From contig CALFYA010000147.1 in NCBI GenBank assembly GCA_937952925.1, positions 1 to 6,041 on the forward strand: a stretch of 6,041 nt of DNA, in the 5' to 3' direction. The translations under genes were made by a program, and so were the position numbers. This document shows positions 1 through 5,008 of the stretch, piece after piece. Numbering within the stretch: position 1 is the first letter of the stretch; the number at the start of each line of letters is the position of its first letter. The notes beneath the pieces are model-generated. The model searched no databases. It had not been told where the DNA came from and was given only the letters and a program-made list of their open reading frames with translations. The DNA is from an uncultured Moraxellaceae bacterium (GTDB lineage Bacteria; Pseudomonadota; Gammaproteobacteria; Pseudomonadales; Moraxellaceae).

Positions 1-1
1 C

Positions 2-1528
2 ATGCAAGTGCATTTGGGGCGACATGGCGATGCCGAAGTCCGTCCAATTGCACAGGCGCGTGGCACACGGGTGACGGTGCGTGATGTGTTTTATAATGTC
101 CCTGCACGCCGTAAATTCCTCAAAACCATCAGTACCGAATTTAGCCATATCGAAGAAGTACTTCGCCGCATGGCGTTGATTCATTTTGATGTGGCATTTT
201 ATTTGAGCCATCAAGGCCAAGCGCGTTTGGATCTCCCCGTTGCCGATAGTGGCAGTGCGCGTTTGCAACGGGTCAAAAAAATTTTGGGCAGCCGTTTTAC
301 CGAAAGCGCCCAATGGATTGAAGCCCATAGCCTAGAGATGACCCTGGCCGGTTGGCTGGGTCATCCGAGCGACGCGCGTGGTCAAGCGGATTTGCAGTAT
401 TTGTATGTCAACGGCCGCATGGTGCGTGATCGCACGGTGAGCCACGCGATTCGGATGGCATATGACGGTATTTTGCATGGTCAAAAACATCCAAGTTTTT
501 TGTTGTTTTTGGATGTGCCACCCGATCAAATCGATGTGAATGTGCATCCGACCAAGCATGAAATTCGGTTTATTGCAGGGCGCGAAGTACATGAGTTTGT
601 GCGCCATCATGCACGTCAAGTGTTGGCACAAACCGAGCAAGCCGCACCTGCGCAGTTGGCCGAGGCACTCCATCCGCAGCACATCAGCAATCAGCCGAGT
701 CCGCGAGTGCAAGACAGTTTGGTGTTGACTACAGCGCCAGACTCTCATCAGGGTGATGTCGCTGTACCCACGATGGATGCTCAGCACGAGCGTAGCAGTG
801 GGATGTCGGCATATCCACGAGCCAGCGAAACACGTAGCACATGGTCAAACACTCCCGAAGTGCGTACCGCGATGGCCAGTTACATGGCACCGCTGCGTCA
901 AGCCACTCCGCCAACCGTTGAACCACCGGCTGCTACACCACAGCATCCGCTGGGTTTTGCGCTGGCGCAGTTGCATGGGGTGTATATCTTGGCACAAAAC
1001 CAAGACGGCTTGATTGTGGTGGATATGCATGCGGCGCATGAGCGGATTTTGCTTGAGCAACTGAAAACACAATGGGATCAAGCGCAAGGCTGGCAAAGTC
1101 AAGCGCTACTCGTGCCGTTGGTGGTCGAGGTGACGCCGTTGCAGGCCGAGCGCGTCAGCATGATGCAAGAAAGTCTACAAGCACTCGGGTTGGAGGTCGA
1201 TCAGCAAGGTGAGCAGCATGTGGTGGTGCGCGCCGTGCCTGCGTTGTTGCTACGTGGTGATGTGACCACCCTGATCCAAAAATTGCTCGACGATTTGCAC
1301 CCTGAATTGCAAGGCCAATTGCTGACCCAAGCGCGTGATCGACTGCTCAGCACCATGGCCTGTCATGGCGCTGTGCGCGCCCATCGGCAGCTGAGCCTGA
1401 CCGAAATGAATGCACTACTGCGGCAAATGGAACAAACTGACTTTGCAGGGCAGTGTAATCATGGACGCCCGACATGGCGCTCCTTTCCGTTGAGTCAACT
1501 TGACAAATTGTTTGCACGTGGAGACTAA
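2..1528 (+). CDS. mutL: DNA mismatch repair protein MutL, 5'-truncated by the window edge
   Basis: MutL is the ATP-driven dimer that couples MutS mismatch recognition to strand incision. The visible 508 residues begin inside the N-terminal ATPase domain. The stretch GTRVTVRDVFYNVPARRKFL (residues 21-40) aligns with about residue 140 of E. coli MutL, so roughly 125 residues with the first ATP-binding motifs lie upstream. The in-window ATG at position 2 is therefore internal. DVNVHPTKHEIRF (178-190) holds the conserved ATP-contacting lysine (K185). Residues about 205-315 are a low-complexity linker rich in Gln, Ala, Ser and Pro. The C-terminal domain (316-508) carries DMHAAHERILLE (341-352), matching the metal-dependent endonuclease motif DQHAx2Ex4E with Met for Gln. 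It also has ACHGAVRA (453-460) and CNHGRP (485-490). QALLVP (367-372) fits a sliding-clamp binding motif. This is thus the nicking type of MutL, unlike the MutH-dependent E. coli protein. The stop is followed after one base by miaA. Confidence 0.97.
   Translation: MQVHLGRHGDAEVRPIAQARGTRVTVRDVFYNVPARRKFLKTISTEFSHIEEVLRRMALIHFDVAFYLSHQGQARLDLPVADSGSARLQRVKKILGSRFTESAQWIEAHSLEMTLAGWLGHPSDARGQADLQYLYVNGRMVRDRTVSHAIRMAYDGILHGQKHPSFLLFLDVPPDQIDVNVHPTKHEIRFIAGREVHEFVRHHARQVLAQTEQAAPAQLAEALHPQHISNQPSPRVQDSLVLTTAPDSHQGDVAVPTMDAQHERSSGMSAYPRASETRSTWSNTPEVRTAMASYMAPLRQATPPTVEPPAATPQHPLGFALAQLHGVYILAQNQDGLIVVDMHAAHERILLEQLKTQWDQAQGWQSQALLVPLVVEVTPLQAERVSMMQESLQALGLEVDQQGEQHVVVRAVPALLLRGDVTTLIQKLLDDLHPELQGQLLTQARDRLLSTMACHGAVRAHRQLSLTEMNALLRQMEQTDFAGQCNHGRPTWRSFPLSQLDKLFARGD
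1519..1523 (+). promoter_or_regulatory. Ribosome-binding site that decides the miaA start
   Basis: TGGAG lies within the last codons of mutL and ends 6 bases before the TTG at 1530. No ATG occurs in the miaA frame before the P-loop region. Of the other possible starts (TTG 1500, TTG 1512, GTG 1518), none has as good a Shine-Dalgarno match at the right distance. The site is translated by ribosomes finishing mutL, which suggests coupled reinitiation. Confidence 0.7.
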
Positions 1529-1529
1529 T

Positions 1530-2471
1530 TTGGCCGATCAGCGTTTGCCAGTAGTGTGTTTGATGGGGCCGACCGCGAGCGGCAAAACCGCATTGGCTTG
1601 TGAATTGTACGATCAAGGTCGGTATGAGTTGATTTCGGTGGATTCAGCATTGGTCTATCGGGGTATGGACATTGGCACCGCCAAACCGACGCAAGATGAG
1701 CAAGCGGGCTATCCGCATGCCTTGATTGATATTTTAGATCCAGATCAGGTCTATTCAGCCGCAGATTTTGTGCAAGATACCATGCGCTTGATCACTGAGA
1801 TTCATGCGCGTGGCAAGGTTCCACTGCTGGTGGGCGGTACCATGTTGTATTTTCGCAGCCTACTACAAGGCATGGCTGATGGTTTGCCCGAAGCCAACCT
1901 TGAGGTGCGCGCCACAATTGAAGCCGAAGCGGCAGCACTGGGTTGGGAGGAGATCCACCGCCAGCTCGCCCAAGTCGATCCACGCGCTGCACAGCGGTTT
2001 TTGCCGAGTGATCGTCAGCGGCTGATGCGTGCTCTTGAGGTGTATCGGATTACCGGTCGGGCGATCAGTGATTTGCATGATGAACAGCAAGTCACTGAAT
2101 TACCCTATGACTATCATTTGTATGCCCTCATGCCAGATCGTGCAGTTTTGCATGAGCGAATTGCGCTGCGACTTGAGCAAATGTGGGCGGCTGGATTTTT
2201 GGATGAAGTCAAAGCACTGTATCAAAATCCCAAGCTCAATGCCGAGCTTCCTTCAATGCGATCAGTAGGTTATCGTCAGGTGTGGGAGTATCTACAAGCC
2301 TGTGAAGTAGGGCAAGGTGATTGGGTCGATACACAAAATAAAGCACTTTTTGCGACCAGACAGCTTGCCAAACGTCAGTACACATGGTTACGTTCGTTAC
2401 GCAGTCAACACGATATTCATGTTTTCGAAACAGTCCATCAAGCAGATGTGCTCTTGCGTCTCAAGATTTGA
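1530..2471 (+). CDS. miaA: tRNA dimethylallyltransferase MiaA
   Basis: MiaA transfers a dimethylallyl group from DMAPP to N6 of A37 in tRNAs that read UNN codons, the first step towards ms2i6A. From the TTG start the protein has 313 residues, close to E. coli MiaA (316). It begins MADQRLPVVCLMGPTASGKT, placing the P-loop GPTASGKT at residues 13-20. D38SALVYRGMDIGTAKP follows, with the conserved catalytic Asp. GGTMLY (102-107) is the DMAPP-site loop. DRQRLMRALEVY (161-172), SMRSVGYRQVWEYL (242-255) and the tRNA-binding FATRQLAKRQYTWLR (274-288) are all intact. A longer reading from TTG 1500 is possible but would add 10 residues outside the family pattern. The gene sits one base after mutL and 99 bases before hfq, in the order usual for gammaproteobacteria. 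In E. coli MiaA affects rpoS expression and frameshifting; whether that applies here is not shown. Confidence 0.96.
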   Translation: MADQRLPVVCLMGPTASGKTALACELYDQGRYELISVDSALVYRGMDIGTAKPTQDEQAGYPHALIDILDPDQVYSAADFVQDTMRLITEIHARGKVPLLVGGTMLYFRSLLQGMADGLPEANLEVRATIEAEAAALGWEEIHRQLAQVDPRAAQRFLPSDRQRLMRALEVYRITGRAISDLHDEQQVTELPYDYHLYALMPDRAVLHERIALRLEQMWAAGFLDEVKALYQNPKLNAELPSMRSVGYRQVWEYLQACEVGQGDWVDTQNKALFATRQLAKRQYTWLRSLRSQHDIHVFETVHQADVLLRLKI

Positions 2472-2496
2472 TCGCGCAAAATTCAACAACCTGTTT

Positions 2497-2532
2497 CCCC
2501 GACGCCAATTTTGATTGGGGGCAGTTTTTTTT
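2497..2532 (+). terminator. Weak hairpin plus T8 between miaA and hfq (possible attenuator)
   Basis: CCAAT (2505-2509) can pair with ATTGG (2514-2518) around a 4-base loop. The next GGG (2519-2521) can pair with CCC in the run at 2497-2500 across a bulge. CAG and then eight T follow (2525-2532). The form resembles an intrinsic terminator, but the stem is short and bulged, so read-through into hfq would be expected. It may partly uncouple hfq from mutL-miaA. Confidence 0.35.
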
Positions 2533-2556
2533 GTGCGCTGTGTGTGTTTTTGTTTT
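2525..2556 (+). promoter_or_regulatory. U/GU-rich hfq leader, candidate Hfq autoregulatory site
   Basis: The RNA here would contain U8, a GUGUGUG run, U5 and U4, ending two bases before the GGAG ribosome-binding site (2559-2562) of hfq. Hfq is known to bind U-rich RNA on its proximal face, and E. coli Hfq represses its own translation through its 5' leader. That this tract does the same job is inference from its composition and position. Confidence 0.35.
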
Positions 2557-2570
2557 CCGGAGTTATAACC

Positions 2571-3089
2571 ATGTCAAAAGGCCAAACCTTGCAAGATCCA
2601 TTCTTGAATTCCCTGCGCAAAGAGCGCATTCCCGTCTCGATTTTTTTGGTCAACGGCATCAAGCTGCAAGGCCAAATCGAGTCTTTCGATCAATATGTGG
2701 TGTTGCTGAAAAACACCGTCAGCCAAATGGTCTACAAACACGCCATTTCGACGGTTGTCCCAGCACGCAACCCACGTCCAGCCGGTGGCGCTCCTGCTGC
2801 CGGTTTTGGTGCTGAAGGCGGCGCTGTTGGTGGTGGCTTCGGCGCACCAGCAGCGGGCTTCGGCGCGCCTACAGGCGGCTTTGGTGGCGGTCAAGGTGGT
2901 GGCTTTGGTGGCGGTCAAGGCGGCGGCTTTGGTGGCGGTCAAGGCGGCGGCTTTGGCGGCGGTCAAGGCGGTGGCTTTGGTGGCAACCGTGGCTTTGGCG
3001 GTCAAGGTGGCTTTGAGCCAGGCAACAAAATGGAAGGTAACGGCGGCTTTATGGACGACGACCTCGACAACGACGGCAATGGCAACTAA
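2571..3089 (+). CDS. hfq: RNA chaperone Hfq with long glycine/phenylalanine-rich C-terminal tail
   Basis: Hfq is a hexameric Sm-like RNA chaperone that pairs small RNAs with mRNAs. The 172-residue protein begins with an intact core (1-66) very close to E. coli. It contains Q8, rim residues R16/K17/R19, the distal-face stretch around G29-I30-K31-Q33, D40-Q41-Y42 and the proximal-pocket YKHAIS (55-60). E. coli has Tyr at 25 and Phe at 42; here they are Phe25 and Tyr42. The tail (about 67-172) is far longer than the 35-40 residues of E. coli. It has nine FG dipeptides, four exact GFGGGQGG units (103-134) and ends in an acidic, Asn-rich tip MDDDLDNDGNGN. Long Gly-rich Hfq tails are known in Acinetobacter and other Moraxellaceae. 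The ATG has GGAG 8 bases upstream. An in-frame TTG at 2511 would add 20 hydrophobic residues and is rejected. A strong terminator lies 75 bases downstream. Confidence 0.98.
   Translation: MSKGQTLQDPFLNSLRKERIPVSIFLVNGIKLQGQIESFDQYVVLLKNTVSQMVYKHAISTVVPARNPRPAGGAPAAGFGAEGGAVGGGFGAPAAGFGAPTGGFGGGQGGGFGGGQGGGFGGGQGGGFGGGQGGGFGGNRGFGGQGGFEPGNKMEGNGGFMDDDLDNDGNGN
2877..2984 (+). repeat. 24-bp tandem repeat inside hfq (4 full units plus a half unit)
   Basis: Full units start at 2877, 2901, 2925 and 2949, each encoding GFGGGQGG. A partial unit GFGG follows at 2973-2984. Units 2 and 3 are identical in DNA; units 1 and 4 differ from them only at Gly-codon third positions (GGT versus GGC). This indicates recent copying of a 24-bp block, and the number of copies may vary between strains. 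Confidence 0.93.
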
Positions 3090-3098
3090 GTGTTGACC

Positions 3099-3159
3099 TA
3101 GGGTCTGTTGACGTTTCAGTTGTGGTCGCGGCTCACACATGAAATGTAAACAGACCCTA
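3099..3159 (+). repeat. TA-bounded 61-bp inverted repeat, MITE-like palindrome
   Basis: The left arm TAGGGTCTGTTGACGTTTCA (3099-3118) matches the reverse complement of the right arm (3140-3159) at 18 of 20 positions. Pairing continues imperfectly (GTTGTG against CACACA, 4 of 6) to a loop of about 9 bases. The 57-bp core (3101-3157) runs from GGGTCTGTT to AACAGACCC and has TA on both sides, as expected if TA was duplicated on insertion. No transposase is present. The form suggests a miniature inverted-repeat element or an end-to-end remnant of an insertion sequence. In RNA it would form a long stem in the hfq 3' untranslated region. A purely structural, non-mobile origin is also possible. Confidence 0.6.
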
Positions 3160-3163
3160 AGCC

Positions 3164-3189
3164 AAAACGCCGCATCTTGCGGCGTTTTT
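3164..3189 (+). terminator. Strong intrinsic terminator after hfq
   Basis: ACGCCGC (3167-3173) and GCGGCGT (3179-3185) form a perfect 7-bp stem around the loop ATCTT. AAA upstream pairs with TTT downstream, and the T run is 3185-3189. It would end transcripts from the mutL-miaA-hfq side. With A-rich sequence on the other flank it could also work in reverse. Confidence 0.9.
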
Positions 3190-3192
3190 CGT

Positions 3193-3222
3193 TTCACACC
3201 CAATAACATGTACGATTACAAT
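3193..3222 (+). promoter_or_regulatory. Sigma-70-type promoter for surE
   Basis: TTCACA (3193-3198, 5 of 6 to the -35 consensus) is followed after 18 bases by TACAAT (3217-3222, 5 of 6 to the -10 consensus). It starts four bases after the T run of the preceding terminator. Transcription would begin near 3229, leaving a leader of only about 17 bases that just includes the GGAA at 3232-3235. Confidence 0.6.
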
Positions 3223-3245
3223 AGAAGTTTTGGAATGAATGATTG

Positions 3246-4025
3246 ATGCGGATTCTGATTAGTAACGATGACGGTGTGTTTGCACCGGGGATTGTTGCGT
3301 TGGCACAAGCCCTCCAACCGCTCGGTGAGGTGGTGGTGGTTGCCCCTGAAGCGGAGCGTAGTGGTTTTTCAAGTGCCCTGACTTTAGATCGCCCATTGCG
3401 TGCTGTGCAATTGCCCAATGGTTTTTGGGCAGTCAATGGCACGCCTGCCGATTGCGTTTATTTGGCGATGAATGGCCTATTTGACAAAGGCTTTGATCTG
3501 TTGATCAGTGGCATCAACAGTGGTGCCAATCTTGGCGATGATGTGATTTATTCGGGCACAGTCGGCGCAGCCTTAGAAGGACGCCTGATGCAGCTGCCAG
3601 CGCTTGCGGTGTCCCTCGTGGGTAGTCAGGTACGCGGCTATCAACACCCCGAAGATTATGCACAAGCCGCGCATTGGGTGTATGAATTTGTGAAAAATGG
3701 CATCCCCCCCTTGCCAGCACGCCATATTTACAATATCAATATCCCCGATGTGCCTGATTTAAAAGGCTGTAAAGTGACGCGTATGGGCGCACGCGCCAAA
3801 CCGCTGCCGGTCATGAAAGCCACTGACCCACGCGGTCGTCAGGTCTATTGGATTGGGCTATCGGGCGAAGCAGCCGTCGAGCGATTGTCGGCTTATCAAC
3901 CGACTGTTGTCACCGATTTTGAGGCTGTCGCTGCGGGTTATGTGAGTATTACACCGATCCAAATGGATGCGACCAATCACGATATTTTGTCGCGTTTAAG
4001 TCAATATTTTGATGCATCTGTGTAG
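3246..4025 (+). CDS. surE: 5'/3'-nucleotidase SurE (survival protein)
   Basis: SurE is a cytoplasmic metal-dependent phosphatase of nucleoside 5'- and 3'-monophosphates, with exopolyphosphatase activity described in some members. The 259-residue protein (E. coli 253) begins MRILISNDDGVFAPGI, with metal ligands D8 and D9. S39 lies in ERSG (37-40). GTPADCVY (65-72) follows, and the SGINSGANLGDDVIYSGTV block (88-106) holds the third conserved ligand region (N91). DPRG-x-x-x-YWIGLSG and GYVSITPIQMD near the C-terminus are also typical. The ATG at 3246 is chosen over the in-frame TTG three bases earlier because the family begins directly with MRIL. GGAA at 3232-3235 is a modest ribosome-binding site. 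The gene pcm, often next to surE in other Proteobacteria, is absent, and an nlpD-like gene follows after 65 bases. Confidence 0.97.
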   Translation: MRILISNDDGVFAPGIVALAQALQPLGEVVVVAPEAERSGFSSALTLDRPLRAVQLPNGFWAVNGTPADCVYLAMNGLFDKGFDLLISGINSGANLGDDVIYSGTVGAALEGRLMQLPALAVSLVGSQVRGYQHPEDYAQAAHWVYEFVKNGIPPLPARHIYNINIPDVPDLKGCKVTRMGARAKPLPVMKATDPRGRQVYWIGLSGEAAVERLSAYQPTVVTDFEAVAAGYVSITPIQMDATNHDILSRLSQYFDASV

Positions 4026-4031
4026 GGATGG

Positions 4032-4087
4032 CGCACAGCATACGCAGGATCAGGCATGATTTCGCACAGACGAGAATATAGGATCAG
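4032..4087 (+). repeat. Imperfect duplication of the ribosome-binding-site region before nlpD
   Basis: CGCACAG occurs at 4032-4038 and 4063-4069, and AGGATCAG at 4046-4053 and 4080-4087. Each AGGATCAG copy is followed within 2-3 bases by an ATG (4056 and 4091). The two copies are about 31-34 bases apart and together look like a diverged tandem duplication of a ribosome-binding site with its start codon. Confidence 0.5.
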
Positions 4088-4094
4088 CTCATGA
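4056..4094 (+). CDS. Possible 12-residue leader peptide overlapping the nlpD start
   Basis: The ATG at 4056 has AGGA (4046-4049) 6 bases upstream. It opens a short frame, MISHRREYRISS, whose TGA (4092-4094) overlaps the nlpD ATG as ATGA. Such an overlap is the usual arrangement for coupled translation. The peptide has no recognised function; three of its twelve residues are Arg, two of them encoded by the rare-type codons AGA and AGG. It could be chance in a short intergenic region, so this is only a candidate. Confidence 0.25.
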   Translation: MISHRREYRISS

Positions 4095-4954
4095 AACGAT
4101 GGTTACAAGCAGCACGCGTACAACAGCCAACAACCGTGCATCAGTTGATGGCGGTGATGCTTGCAACAACGCTAGTGGCGAGCTGTGCCTCCAAACCTCA
4201 AGTCCCTGTACGGCGTGTGATCCAGCCTGCACCAGATAGCTATGTGGTCAATGCCGGTGACACGGTTGGCGAAATTGCGACGCGCTATGGTTTGGATTAT
4301 CAAGAGATTGGGCGAATCAACAATCTGGATGCCAACTATACAATCTATCCCAATCAGCGCTTACGTTTAAAGGAGCGACCACCGCGAGTGGAGGTGCGGC
4401 AACCGACGAATCCCGCGCCTGTTGCGCCGATCAAAAGTCAGTCACTGAGCACTCCTGCACCGGTCAAGTCCACCACCACAGTGGCAAAACCCATTGCGCC
4501 AACAGCCACGACTGTGCAGCCCAAGTTGACACCACCACCACCAGTTGTAGCCCCCGTAAATACCAACAACAGTGGTACAATGAGTGCTCAAGGCTGGCAA
4601 TGGCCGACACAAAACCCCATCATTCAAGAATTTAATCCGTCACAACATGTGAAAGGAATGCGTTTTAGCGGTAAAATAGGGGACTCCGTCAGAGCTGTAG
4701 CGGATGGTGAAGTGGTTTATGCCAATAATGGGCTAAAGGAATACGGAAATTTGGTGCTGATACGGCACCTCAACGGTTATATTAGTGCATATGCACATAA
4801 TAGTCGCTTGCTGGTTCGAGAAGGGGAGCGAGTCCGTTTGGGGCAAACAATCGCTGAAATAGGAGAGAGTGGTACATCACAAGTGATGTTGGAGTTGCAG
4901 ATTCGCGCGAATGGCAAACCCATCAATCCTCGTGGGGTATTACCGACTCGGTGA
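4091..4954 (+). CDS. nlpD: NlpD-like LysM / degenerate LytM lipoprotein (amidase activator type)
   Basis: The 287-residue protein has a signal peptide with a long N-region (1-18), a hydrophobic stretch (19-31) and a lipobox VASC that makes Cys32 the lipidated residue. The following Ala-Ser favours the outer membrane. A LysM peptidoglycan-binding domain spans 51-93 (YVVNAGDTVGEIATRYGL ... IYPNQRLRL). A Pro/Thr/Val-rich linker (97-165) leads to a C-terminal M23/LytM fold (about 171-285) whose EYGNLVLIRH, ISAYAHN, GESGTS and INPRGVLP parts match E. coli NlpD closely. The metal and catalytic residues of active M23 enzymes are largely gone: the HxGxD site reads VKGMR (187-191) and the final HxH site reads MLE (266-268). 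Only H236 in YAH remains. By family knowledge it should activate a cell-division amidase such as AmiC rather than cut peptidoglycan itself. AGGA lies 7 bases before the ATG. rpoS does not follow. Confidence 0.93.
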   Translation: MKRWLQAARVQQPTTVHQLMAVMLATTLVASCASKPQVPVRRVIQPAPDSYVVNAGDTVGEIATRYGLDYQEIGRINNLDANYTIYPNQRLRLKERPPRVEVRQPTNPAPVAPIKSQSLSTPAPVKSTTTVAKPIAPTATTVQPKLTPPPPVVAPVNTNNSGTMSAQGWQWPTQNPIIQEFNPSQHVKGMRFSGKIGDSVRAVADGEVVYANNGLKEYGNLVLIRHLNGYISAYAHNSRLLVREGERVRLGQTIAEIGESGTSQVMLELQIRANGKPINPRGVLPTR

Positions 4955-5008
4955 TTGAATTAGTTTAACCAATCATCCGTGACAGGTGTGGCAAGGAAAA
5001 CACATAAT

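Noticed and set aside
332..787. 151-codon minus-strand frame inside mutL
   Set aside because: The mutL frame is firmly supported by conserved motifs on both sides. The antisense product resembles no protein family I can name.
2454..2482. Possible hfq promoter TTGCGT-N17-CAAAAT
   Set aside because: The boxes match the consensus at only 3 and 4 of 6 positions, which is expected by chance in this much sequence.
2511..2570. Upstream TTG start giving hfq a hydrophobic 20-residue extension
   Set aside because: All known Hfq proteins start at the MxKGQ position, and GGAG is placed for the ATG at 2571. The TTG lies in the hairpin and has no ribosome-binding site.
2877..2984. CRISPR-like array
   Set aside because: The 24-bp units are directly adjacent with no spacers and lie in frame inside a coding region.
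2755..3096. Second plus-strand frame across the hfq tail with VAVKAAAL-type repeats
   Set aside because: It is the shifted reading of the same 24-bp repeat; the hfq frame is certain.
2574..3209. Long antisense open frame opposite hfq (211 codons)
   Set aside because: It mirrors the Gly-rich repeat of hfq, giving an Ala/Thr/Lys low-complexity product with no start context or family likeness. Repetitive GC-rich codons explain its length.
4979..5008. GTG start at 4979 for the LysR gene
   Set aside because: It adds ten residues not seen in the family, and the AAGGA at 4993-4997 serves the ATG at 5009.
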